61,550 bases of DNA, taken from the NCBI GenBank assembly GCA_903904605.1, contig CAIVDC010000027.1, positions 1 through 61,550 of the forward strand. The letters run 5' to 3'. The position numbers and the translations under genes were made by a program. Shown here piece by piece: positions 54,175 through 61,550 of the stretch. The notes under the pieces were generated by a model. That model was not told the origin of the DNA and ran no database searches. It saw only the letters and a program-made list of their open reading frames with translations. Source of the stretch: an uncultured Sterolibacterium sp. (GTDB lineage Bacteria; Pseudomonadota; Gammaproteobacteria; Burkholderiales; Rhodocyclaceae). Within the stretch, counting starts at the first letter, position 1. Every line of letters starts with the position of its first letter.

Positions 54175-55104
54175 CTAACGCTGCCCGGCTGGGCTCGACC
54201 ACTTCTTCTCACAGTCCATCTGCCGGAAAGTCTCGACCATGAAGTCGATGAACACCCTCACCTTCGCCGGCAGATGCTTGCGCGTCCGGTAGGCGATGTT
54301 GATCGAGAGCCTGGGCAGATCCCATTCGTCGAGCAAGGGGAGCAGGCGGCCAGCCTCCACATCGTCGTAGATCAGCGAGCTGGCCTGAACGAGAATTCCC
54401 AATCCGTCCAAGGCGGCGGCGCGCAGGATCTGCCCGTCGTTGGCCTGAAGGCCGGTGCGCACCTTGACCACCTGCGTTGCCCCGCCGCGGGTCAAATGCA
54501 ATTCGTTGGGTTTACTGATGTAGGTGTAGAGCAGGAATTTGTGCTGCGCCAATTGCTCGAGGGTTTGCGGCGTGCCGTACCGGGCAAGGTAGGATGGCGA
54601 TGCGACCAGGATCCTGCGCGTCTGCGCGAGCCTGCGGACCGTGATGTTCGAATTCGGCTCGTATTCCCTGGTGCGGATCGCTACGTCGATGCCGCTTTCG
54701 ATCAAGTCGAAGTAGCGGTTTGCCGAAACGAGTTCGATGTCGATGTTCGGATAGCGTTCGACGAAACGCGGCAACACCGGCGTGATGTACTTCATGCAGG
54801 ATGAAAGCGAGCTGGTGATCCGCAGCGTGCCGGACGGATCGAGCGTCGTCGCATTGGCTGCGGCTTCCGCATCCTTCATGTCCGTCAGAATGCCTTTGCA
54901 GCGCAGATAGAATTCCTCGCCCACTTCGGTCAGGGCCAAGCCCCTGGTATTGCGCTCGATCAGGCGCGCATCCAGCCGTCCCTCCAGCGACGCGAGGAAG
55001 CGGCTGGCCGTGGCGTTGGAAATGGCCAGAACCTCGGCTGCCTTCGACAGGTTGCCCAGTTCCGCGGTCTGCACGAACAATTCGATTTCGGTCCATCGGT
55101 CCAT
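54175..55104 (-). CDS. LysR-family transcriptional regulator
   Basis: 309 residues from the ATG at 55104 (DRWTEIELFVQTAELGNLSKAA is the usual start of the helix-turn-helix). The winged-helix DNA-binding region spans residues 1-60; an effector domain of LysR fold follows (RITSSLSSCMKYITPVLPRF, GIDVAIRTREYE). It resembles the group with single small-metabolite sensing such as DmlR. It is divergent from the SDR gene, so it probably controls the SDR-hyuAB-dehydrogenase cluster and itself. Confidence 0.87.
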   Translation of the reverse strand: MDRWTEIELFVQTAELGNLSKAAEVLAISNATASRFLASLEGRLDARLIERNTRGLALTEVGEEFYLRCKGILTDMKDAEAAANATTLDPSGTLRITSSLSSCMKYITPVLPRFVERYPNIDIELVSANRYFDLIESGIDVAIRTREYEPNSNITVRRLAQTRRILVASPSYLARYGTPQTLEQLAQHKFLLYTYISKPNELHLTRGGATQVVKVRTGLQANDGQILRAAALDGLGILVQASSLIYDDVEAGRLLPLLDEWDLPRLSINIAYRTRKHLPAKVRVFIDFMVETFRQMDCEKKWSSPAGQR

Positions 55105-55126
55105 CAGGGACCCCGGCATTCATTTG

Positions 55127-55143
55127 TGAAAAACAGATTTTCA
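55127..55143. promoter_or_regulatory. LysR-type operator candidate
   Basis: TGAAAA-N5-TTTTCA is a perfect 6-bp inverted repeat containing a T-N11-A-like core, 23 bp upstream of the LysR start and about 95 bp before the divergent SDR gene. This is the usual place for a LysR box. Confidence 0.45.
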
Positions 55144-55235
55144 AAACCCTTGCTCAGCTTCCGGCCAGCGCTGACGTATATTACCGCTTGCGCCGACGCT
55201 CATGATCGCGACGGATTTCAGACGGGGACAAGAAT

Positions 55236-55985
55236 ATGAAGCTGAAGGGACAGGTGGCAATCATTACCGGTGCGGGTCGCAACATCGGCGAGGAAACCGC
55301 AAAGCTGCTGGCATCGGAGGGCGCCAGGATAGCCGTGGTCGATATGGACAAGGGCCGCGGCGACAAGGTCGCCGCCCAGATCAATAGCGCCGGCGGCGAG
55401 GCCAGGGGCTTCGTTGCCGATCTCGGTTCCGAAGCCGATATCAAAAGCCTGGTGAAGGACGTGGTCGGGCAATGGGGGCGGATCGACATCCTGGTCAATA
55501 ACGCCGCGATCTCCGACAACAAGAATATTCTGGAGATTACCAAGGAGGACTGGGACAAGGTGATCGCCGTCACCCTGACCGGGCCCTTCCTGATGAGCAA
55601 ATATGTCGCGACGCGGATGGTCGAACAGGGCAGCGGCGGCAAGATCGTCAACGTCGGCTCGACCTCGGGGTTTTATGGACGCGGGCGGGCGATCGCCTAC
55701 GCTTCCGCGAAGGGCGGCATCATCGCGCTGACGCGCGCGATGGCGGTCCAGCTCGGGCCGCACAATATTCGCGTCAATGCCGCGATACCGAACAAGATCG
55801 GCTCGCCGGTCGGCAAGGACGAGTTCGATCCGAGCCGTCCGGTCGTGAATCTGCGCGGGAGAACGGGCGTACCGCTCGATCTCGCGCGCGCCGTGTTGTT
55901 CCTGGTATCCGACGACTCGGACTTCATTGTTGGCGATATGCTGTTCGTCGATGGCGGCGTTTCATCGATGATGGTGGGGCAGTAA
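55236..55985 (+). CDS. short-chain dehydrogenase/reductase
   Basis: 249 residues. The NAD(P) motif TGAGRNIGEE, NNAA in ILVNNAAISD, the catalytic Ser in NVGSTSGFYG, and Tyr-x3-Lys in AYASAKGG form a complete classical SDR active site. Asp after the second strand (VVDMDKGR) suggests NAD+ preference. It opens the cluster after the LysR gene; it may oxidise an alcohol or hydroxyacid handled by the following genes. The substrate is unknown. Confidence 0.87.
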   Translation: MKLKGQVAIITGAGRNIGEETAKLLASEGARIAVVDMDKGRGDKVAAQINSAGGEARGFVADLGSEADIKSLVKDVVGQWGRIDILVNNAAISDNKNILEITKEDWDKVIAVTLTGPFLMSKYVATRMVEQGSGGKIVNVGSTSGFYGRGRAIAYASAKGGIIALTRAMAVQLGPHNIRVNAAIPNKIGSPVGKDEFDPSRPVVNLRGRTGVPLDLARAVLFLVSDDSDFIVGDMLFVDGGVSSMMVGQ

Positions 55986-56058
55986 GCCTGCGCACTCGAC
56001 CGCCGTGCCCTGCGCGAACTGAGCGTCCGGCCGGCCTCACCTGCGGGAATGGAGAGTC

Positions 56059-58149
56059 ATGACAACGAGCGATAGGCGCTACCGGCTGGGCGTCGATGTC
56101 GGCGGCACGCACACCGATCTGGTGCTGCTGGACATGGCCAGCGGCGACCTGATGGTGGAGAAGGTGGCGAGCACGCCGAAGAATCCCGCCCTGGGCGTGC
56201 TCGGCGGGATCGCCCGGTTCGTCGCGCGCGGCCACCGGGCGCAGGATATCGAATTCTTCGCCCACGGCACGACGATCACGACCAACGCACTGCTGGAGAT
56301 GCGCGGTGCGCAGGTGGGTCTGCTGATCAGCAAGGGCTATCGGGCGGTGCAGGAAGTGCAGAACCAGGCGCGCGACGGCAGCCTGTTCGATTACTTCTAC
56401 GAGAAGCCTTCGCCCATCGCGCCGCAGAGCCTGACCCGGGAAATCACCGAGCGCTCTGATTATTCCGGCCGCGTGCTGCTGCCGCTGGACGAGGACGCCG
56501 TGCGCCAGGCGGCGCGCGAGCTGAAGGCCGCCGGCGTCCAGTCGGTCGCGGTGTGCTACCTGTTTTCGTTCATGAATCCGGCGCACGAGGAGTTGACGCG
56601 CGCATTGATTCAGGAGGAATTCCCGGGGGTTTCCGTATCGCTCTCCTGCGAGGTGCTGCCGCGCATCCGCGAATGGCCGAGGATGTCCACCACCCTGCTC
56701 AATGCCTATCTGGAGCCGGTCCTGGTGCGTTACATCGATCACCTGAACCGGGGCCTGGACGAAATAGGCGTCGTTACGCAGCAGCGCTTCCTGATGCAGT
56801 CGAACGGCGGCGTGATGCCTTTCAGCGCCGCCATCGCCGGCGGCAAGACCGTGCATACGCTGCTCTCGGGTCCTGCGGCGGGCGCCCAGGCCAGCGCGTT
56901 TCTCGCCGAGGAGGCGGCGCAGAGCGGTCTGGTCACCCTGGACATGGGCGGCACCAGCGCAGACATCGCCTTCATCGAGGGCGGCGTTCCGCTGGAAGTG
57001 ACCGAGGGCATCATCGCGCGCCGACAGGTGGATGTTCCTGCGCTCGACATGACGACCATCTCGGCCGGCGGCGGATCGATCGCCTGGGTCGACGGCGCCG
57101 GCTTTCTCGGCATCGGACCGGAGAGTGCGGGCGCGGACCCCGGCCCGGCGTGCTATGGACGCGGCGGCAAGCGCCCGACCGTGACCGATGCCGACCTGCT
57201 CTGCGGTTTTCTGAACCCCGGCTATTTCCTCGGCGGCGCGCAGACCCTGAGCCTGGACGCGGCCTGGGAGGCGATCGAGAGGGCGGTGGCCGAACCGCTG
57301 AAGATCAGCGTGCTGGAAGCCGCAGCGGGCATCCGGCGCATTGTGGATATGCGCATGGCCGATGAAGTGCGCGTCTTCGCCGCCAGGCGGGGCGTCGATT
57401 TGTCCAGTTTCACGCTGCTGCCCTTCGGCGGTGCCGGCGCCGTTCATGCGGCCGCGGTCGCCGCGGAACTGGGGATGCGGCGCATCCTGGTGCCGCCCCG
57501 CCCGGGCGCGTTTTCGGCCCTGGGCCTGCTGTGTACCGACGTGGTGCACGACTACATCCGCTCCGATCTGAAGCCGCTGGCCCTGGTGACGCCGGAGCAC
57601 GTCGAGGACATCTATCGCCAGCTTGAGACCAAGGCGCGCGGGGAACTGGCGGACGAGGAGATGAGCGTCGCCGACGCCCGCTTCTCGCGCGAGCTCGACT
57701 TGCGCTATAGCGGGCAGGGTTACGAACTGCGCACGCCGCTCGATGGCCTTTTTGTCGAGCGGCTCACCGCCGGATCGCTGGTCGCCGCGCGGGCGCGTTT
57801 CGATGAGCGCCACGCGCAGATTCACGGTCACGCGGCGGCGAACCGTCCGGTGGAAGTGGTCAGTTACCGGCTGCGGGTTCGGGTCGCGGTACCCAAGTAC
57901 CAGCAGCAGGAAGAGGCGCCGGGGGCATCCCCCGGCGCCCTGTCGCGCGCTGAAAAGGCCAGGCGGGTCCTGCATATTTCCGGCGACGAGGTGGTCGAAG
58001 CCATCGTCTACGAGCGTGATCGGCTCGCGATCGGCGACGTGATTGCCGGTCCCGCGATCGTCGAGCAGTTCGACGCGACCACCGTGATTCCGCCGGAATG
58101 GCGTGCTCGGGTCGACGCCACCCGCAACCTGATTCTGGAGAGCTCATGA
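56059..58149 (+). CDS. hydantoinase/oxoprolinase family, subunit A
   Basis: 696 residues. RLGVDVGGTHTDLVLLD opens the N-terminal hydantoinase/oxoprolinase domain, with FAHGTTITTNALLE and the ASKHA-type phosphate loops (VTLDMGGTSADIAFIEGG). Length fits HyuA. The family couples ATP hydrolysis to opening of hydantoins or 5-oxoproline, or, in acetone and acetophenone carboxylases, to carboxylation. It overlaps the subunit B gene by 4 bp. The substrate is not identifiable. Confidence 0.86.
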   Translation: MTTSDRRYRLGVDVGGTHTDLVLLDMASGDLMVEKVASTPKNPALGVLGGIARFVARGHRAQDIEFFAHGTTITTNALLEMRGAQVGLLISKGYRAVQEVQNQARDGSLFDYFYEKPSPIAPQSLTREITERSDYSGRVLLPLDEDAVRQAARELKAAGVQSVAVCYLFSFMNPAHEELTRALIQEEFPGVSVSLSCEVLPRIREWPRMSTTLLNAYLEPVLVRYIDHLNRGLDEIGVVTQQRFLMQSNGGVMPFSAAIAGGKTVHTLLSGPAAGAQASAFLAEEAAQSGLVTLDMGGTSADIAFIEGGVPLEVTEGIIARRQVDVPALDMTTISAGGGSIAWVDGAGFLGIGPESAGADPGPACYGRGGKRPTVTDADLLCGFLNPGYFLGGAQTLSLDAAWEAIERAVAEPLKISVLEAAAGIRRIVDMRMADEVRVFAARRGVDLSSFTLLPFGGAGAVHAAAVAAELGMRRILVPPRPGAFSALGLLCTDVVHDYIRSDLKPLALVTPEHVEDIYRQLETKARGELADEEMSVADARFSRELDLRYSGQGYELRTPLDGLFVERLTAGSLVAARARFDERHAQIHGHAAANRPVEVVSYRLRVRVAVPKYQQQEEAPGASPGALSRAEKARRVLHISGDEVVEAIVYERDRLAIGDVIAGPAIVEQFDATTVIPPEWRARVDATRNLILESS

Positions 58150-59816
58150 GCATGGACGCGATCACCGTTCAGATCCTGCGCAACAAGATTGCCAGCCTGG
58201 TCGACGAGATGCATTACCATTTCTATCGTTCCGGCTATTCGTCGATCATTCGAGAATCGCGCGACTTCAGCTGCGTGATCCTCGACCGCACGGGTCGTTT
58301 GATCGTCGCCCCGCCGATGTTCTTCCATGCGCCGGTGTACCGCCACCTGGTCGGCCGCATCCTCGAACTGTATGGCGAAGGGATAGCGGAAGGCGACGTG
58401 TTCGTCTCCAACCACCCCTACGAGGGAGGCTTGCCGCACGTCTCCGACATGGCATTCGTGGCGCCTGTATTCGCCGGGGGCGAGATCGTCGCCTTCGCCG
58501 GGACGATCGCGCACAAGGCGGACGTGGGCGGGACCATTCCGGGATCGACCTCGGCCAATGCCACGGAGATCTACCAGGAAGGCCTGCTCCTGCCGCCCCT
58601 CAGGATCTGGGACGGCGGCCGCGAACTGCCCGACATCGAGCGGCTGATCCTGGCCAACAGCCGTCAGCCCGATCTGGTGCGCGGCGACATGCGGGCGCAG
58701 ATCGCCATCACCCAAATGGGCGCGTCGCGCGTCGGGCAGCTGTGCCAGCGCTTCGGCGCGGCGACCCTCTGCGAGGCCTTTGCCGCCATTCTCGGCGGCG
58801 CGGCCGAGGAGTTGCGCCGGGCACTCGCCGGGCTCCCTGCCGGCACGGCGTCGGCCGAGGGCTACTTCGACTCGGACGGCTTCGACCTCGATCAACCGGT
58901 CAAGCTGGCCGTCACCATCACGGTCGCGGACGGTGCCGCCAGCTTCGACTTCTCCGCCAGCGGGCCGCAGACCAAGGGGCCGATCAATCTGCGCCCGTCG
59001 ATGGTCGAGGCGTGCGTCTTCTATTCCCTGCTCGGCAGCCTCGGGCCTAAGCTGCAGTTCAACGACGGCATGCGCGACGTGCTGCGCTTCGTCTATGCGC
59101 CGCGCACGGTGACCAACGCGCAGGCGCCCGCCTCCGTTTCCAACTACCAGATGACCAACCTGAAGCTGGTCGACGTGATCCTGGAAGCGCTGGCCCATTT
59201 CAATCCCGCGCGCGCGACGGCCAACGCCGGATCGTCAAGCGCGCTGGGCATCGCCTGGGCCAGAAGCCGGCCCGGACAATCGAACATCCAGTACGAAATC
59301 ATGGGTTCGGCCTACGGCGGCGGCATGGGCCACGACGGGGCGTCGGGGACGGCGACCCATCTGAGCAACCTGCATATCGCGCCGGTCGAGATTCTCGAGA
59401 CGGAGAATCCGTGCCGGATCACGCGCTTCGACCTGGTTCCCGACTCGGGCGGCGCCGGCCGGTGGCGCGGCGGCCTGAGCTACCAGCGCGAGTACGAACT
59501 GCTGGAGGACGCGACCGTGACCCGCCGCTTCGACCGCACCCGCTTCCCGCCCAATGGCGTGGCCGGGGGCAGCAAGGGCAGCCGCAGCCGCTTCGTGATC
59601 CGGGTCGGCACAGCAGGCGAGCAGGAAACCCAAGGTTCCGGCCGCTTCGAGATGCGCGCCGGCGAGCGCTTCCTGCTGCAAAGCGCCGGCGGCGGCGGCT
59701 TCGGCGATCCGCGCCGGCGCGATCCGGCAGCACTGGCCCACGATCTGGCCGAAGGCTATGTGTCGGTTGAAGGAATCTCCATGGACTATCGCCTGGAAAG
59801 CTCGGAGACAATATGA
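58146..59816 (+). CDS. hydantoinase/oxoprolinase family, subunit B
   Basis: 556 residues from the ATG that overlaps the stop of subunit A. DAITVQILRNKIASLVDEM, RESRDFSCVILDRTGRLIV, VFVSNHPYEGGLPHVSDM and IAHKADVGGTIPGS are HyuB hallmarks, and the C-terminus has the Gly-rich GGGGFGDPRRRDP. It forms the catalytic partner of subunit A. Its stop overlaps the start of the next dehydrogenase gene, so all three are co-translated. Confidence 0.88.
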   Translation: MSMDAITVQILRNKIASLVDEMHYHFYRSGYSSIIRESRDFSCVILDRTGRLIVAPPMFFHAPVYRHLVGRILELYGEGIAEGDVFVSNHPYEGGLPHVSDMAFVAPVFAGGEIVAFAGTIAHKADVGGTIPGSTSANATEIYQEGLLLPPLRIWDGGRELPDIERLILANSRQPDLVRGDMRAQIAITQMGASRVGQLCQRFGAATLCEAFAAILGGAAEELRRALAGLPAGTASAEGYFDSDGFDLDQPVKLAVTITVADGAASFDFSASGPQTKGPINLRPSMVEACVFYSLLGSLGPKLQFNDGMRDVLRFVYAPRTVTNAQAPASVSNYQMTNLKLVDVILEALAHFNPARATANAGSSSALGIAWARSRPGQSNIQYEIMGSAYGGGMGHDGASGTATHLSNLHIAPVEILETENPCRITRFDLVPDSGGAGRWRGGLSYQREYELLEDATVTRRFDRTRFPPNGVAGGSKGSRSRFVIRVGTAGEQETQGSGRFEMRAGERFLLQSAGGGGFGDPRRRDPAALAHDLAEGYVSVEGISMDYRLESSETI

Positions 59817-60649
59817 CAAACAGCAAGGAACGCGTCGGCGTGATCGGCATCGGCCGCATGGGACTAGCCATGGTTCGGCACCTGATCAGGGGCGGCTACA
59901 CCGTGACGGTGGCGGATATCAACGCAGACAACGTCGCCAAAGCGCTCGAGATGGGCGCGGTGAGCGCCGCTACGCCGGCGGCGCTGGGCAAGCAGGCCGA
60001 TTTTGTGATTCTCGGCGTCGGCTATGACGACGAGGTCAACCAGGTGGTGCTGGGCCAGGACGGATTGCTCGACGCCCTGGCTGCGGGTTCCGTCATCGCC
60101 GTTTCATCGACCGTCGCGCCGGACACGGTGAAAGCCCTGAACCAGCGCGCCTGCGCCAAAGGAATCGCCGTCCTGGACGCGCCGATCTGCCGCGGGCGCT
60201 GGTTTGCCGATGAAGGCAAGCTGCTCGCGCTGTTCGGTGGCGACAAGCCTGTGGTTGAGCGCGGACGGGCAGTCTACGGAACATTCTGCTCCGACATGGC
60301 GCATCTGGGCGATGTCGGTCACGGGCAGGTGGCCAAGGCGATAAACAATATGCTGCTTTGGGTCAATTCCATCGGCCTGATAGAAGCCGGACGGGTTGCC
60401 GAATCGACGGGTATCGACCTCCCCGGACTGCGCGCAGCGCTGATGATGAGTTCGGCCAAATCGCAGGCGCTGGAGGACTGGGATCAGACCACATTTACCT
60501 GGGCGCTAAAGGATATGCAGATCGTCTCGAAGATGACCGACCAGGCCGGTTTGTCATTGCCCATCACCGGGGCGGTGAAGGAATTGGTGAAGGAGGCGCG
60601 CCGCATCAAGGCGACCAACCCGCCGAACTGGACAGGCAAGCCGAAGTAG
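59813..60649 (+). CDS. beta-hydroxyacid dehydrogenase (3-hydroxyisobutyrate dehydrogenase-like)
   Basis: 278 residues. The NAD(P) motif GVIGIGRMGLAMV, the family signature DAPICRGRWFADEG, and the catalytic Lys in AKAINNMLLWVN are present. Such enzymes oxidise 3-hydroxyisobutyrate, tartronate semialdehyde relatives or similar acids. It overlaps subunit B by 4 bp. The signature normally reads DAPVSGG; here DAPICRG departs from it, suggesting an unusual substrate. Confidence 0.82.
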   Translation: MTNSKERVGVIGIGRMGLAMVRHLIRGGYTVTVADINADNVAKALEMGAVSAATPAALGKQADFVILGVGYDDEVNQVVLGQDGLLDALAAGSVIAVSSTVAPDTVKALNQRACAKGIAVLDAPICRGRWFADEGKLLALFGGDKPVVERGRAVYGTFCSDMAHLGDVGHGQVAKAINNMLLWVNSIGLIEAGRVAESTGIDLPGLRAALMMSSAKSQALEDWDQTTFTWALKDMQIVSKMTDQAGLSLPITGAVKELVKEARRIKATNPPNWTGKPK

Positions 60650-60709
60650 GATTTGATTGAGACAAACGCCGATCGATAGGGAATCTGGCGAACCGAGGAG
60701 ACGACAACC

Positions 60710-61550
60710 ATGACGAAAACCCTTTTGGGGCGCTTGCTGTTGGCCGCCATGATCGCGTTCGCCGGAATCGCGGGGGCGCAGGAGTACCCTGCCAGACTGA
60801 TCAAGATCATCGTTCCGTTTCCGCCGGGTGGCACGACCGATGCCTTGGCGCGCCTGGTCGCGGCAAAGTTGAGCACGAAATGGGGCCAGGCCGTGATCGT
60901 CGAAAACCGCGCCGGCGCGCAGGGCAACATCGGCACGGAAGCGGTCTGGCGGGCTGCGCCGGACGGCTACACGCTGCTCTTCGCAACGCCTGGGCCGCTG
61001 ACGACCAACAAGAGCCTGTACCCGAAGCTCGGCTACGATCCGGAAACATTCGCGCCGGTATCGCTGATCGCGGCGAGCACCAACGTGCTGATCGTCCGCT
61101 CCAAGCTGCCGGTCGACACTTTGCCGCAATTGATTGCCTACGCCAAGGCCCACCCGGACAGTCTCAACTACGCCTCGCAGGGAAACGGCAGCACTTCGCA
61201 TCTGACCGCCGAGCTCTTCAAGCTGGCGGCCGGGGTCAGGATGACCCACGTGCCCTACAAGGGCAGCGGCCCTGCGATCATGGATGTGCTCGCCGGACAG
61301 GACGACCTGATGTTCGTCGAACTCAGCTCGGTCCTGACCCACATCCGCGCCGGGACCGTGCGCGTGCTCGCCGTCTGCAGCCCAAAGCGCAATCCCCTGC
61401 TGCCCGATGTTCCCGCCGTCGCCGAAGTCTTGCCGGGCTTTCTCTCGAGCACATGGTTTGCGCTGGCCGCGCCGCCGAAGACGCCCCCGGCAATCGTCAA
61501 CAAGCTGTCCGCGGCGGCGGTCGAGGCCCTGAAGCAGCCGGATGTCGCCA
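60710..61550 (+). CDS. Bug-family periplasmic solute receptor (3' partial)
   Basis: The frame runs off the window after 280 residues. A signal peptide (LLLAAMIAFAGIAGAQ) is followed by YPARLIKIIVPFPPGGTTDALAR, the hallmark of tripartite tricarboxylate transport (Bug/TctC) receptors, then RMTHVPYKGSGPAIMDVLAG. These proteins bind carboxylates or small aromatic acids in the periplasm. GAGGAG lies 10 nt before the ATG. It probably feeds the substrate of the preceding SDR-hyuAB-dehydrogenase cluster. The membrane partners TctA/TctB are not seen. Confidence 0.9.
   Translation, partial: MTKTLLGRLLLAAMIAFAGIAGAQEYPARLIKIIVPFPPGGTTDALARLVAAKLSTKWGQAVIVENRAGAQGNIGTEAVWRAAPDGYTLLFATPGPLTTNKSLYPKLGYDPETFAPVSLIAASTNVLIVRSKLPVDTLPQLIAYAKAHPDSLNYASQGNGSTSHLTAELFKLAAGVRMTHVPYKGSGPAIMDVLAGQDDLMFVELSSVLTHIRAGTVRVLAVCSPKRNPLLPDVPAVAEVLPGFLSSTWFALAAPPKTPPAIVNKLSAAAVEALKQPDVA

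Noticed and set aside
55924..57975. 683-codon open frame on the minus strand
   Set aside because: Antisense shadow of the hydantoinase subunit A gene.
56059..59816. Acetophenone carboxylase (apc) cluster
   Set aside because: Only two HyuA/HyuB-type genes are present, whereas the five-subunit ApcABCDE set is required; kept only as an alternative for function.

Overview
The window is GC-rich, densely packed, with short intergenic gaps and many ATGA start/stop overlaps. It carries genes of a class I (denitrifier-type) lower benzoyl-CoA pathway next to a nitrogen-fixation region with NifA/sigma-54 control signals. Together with the aryl-pyruvate oxidoreductase and 2-aminobenzoate-type genes, this points to a betaproteobacterium of the Rhodocyclales type (Azoarcus/Aromatoleum/Thauera/Georgfuchsia-like). 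That assignment is by recognition of families, not by a search.

Layout. (1) 1-6122, plus strand: a gene fragment cut by the window edge that joins a PAS domain to the C-terminus of an FAD/NAD oxidoreductase; a ferredoxin-TPP fusion subunit of a 2-oxoacid oxidoreductase; a 566-bp gap; and a complete IorA/IorB pair. (2) 6150-15772, minus strand: two small novel proteins, a decarboxylating glutaryl-CoA dehydrogenase, a second dehydrogenase that looks like the non-decarboxylating type, an oxaloacetate decarboxylase alpha-type subunit with two biotinyl domains, a glutaconyl-CoA decarboxylase-type carboxyltransferase, a free biotin carrier, and gamma and beta subunits of a Na+-translocating decarboxylase, then a TauE exporter. 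(3) 15922-25833, minus strand: a PilB/GspE-like ATPase, a RidA/2-aminobenzoate-CoA ligase/old-yellow-enzyme trio, and oah-had-dch of the benzoyl-CoA pathway. (4) 26672-36026, plus strand: a doubled ATP-grasp/alpha-E/transglutaminase cluster of unknown product. (5) 36044-47246: apbE, nifS, nifU, iscA on one minus-strand unit; fdxB, CCE_0567-type, NifX-associated, nifX, nifN, nifE on another; then nifQ-modABC on the plus strand. (6) 47332-54135: a peroxidase-related protein, a FadH-type dienoyl-CoA reductase, a FAH-family hydrolase and bioA-bioF-bioD. (7) 54175-61550: a LysR regulator divergent from an SDR/HyuA/HyuB/beta-hydroxyacid dehydrogenase/Bug-receptor cluster that runs off the window.

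How it may work together. Dch, Had and Oah take cyclohexa-1,5-diene-1-carbonyl-CoA to 3-hydroxypimelyl-CoA; beta-oxidation, encoded elsewhere, would give glutaryl-CoA. The 6150-15772 block then offers two routes to crotonyl-CoA: a one-step oxidative decarboxylation, or oxidation to glutaconyl-CoA followed by decarboxylation that pumps Na+. The same membrane pump appears to be shared with an OadA-type carboxyltransferase. Biotin genes later in the window could supply the several biotinyl domains. The most notable regulatory finding is a CRP/FNR-type palindrome, a -10 hexamer and TGCA repeats at a spacing like that described for anaerobic benzoate promoters, upstream of dch; a TGCA-N6-TGCA motif also precedes the glutaryl-CoA block. 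No rRNA, tRNA, CRISPR array, insertion sequence or phage gene was seen.
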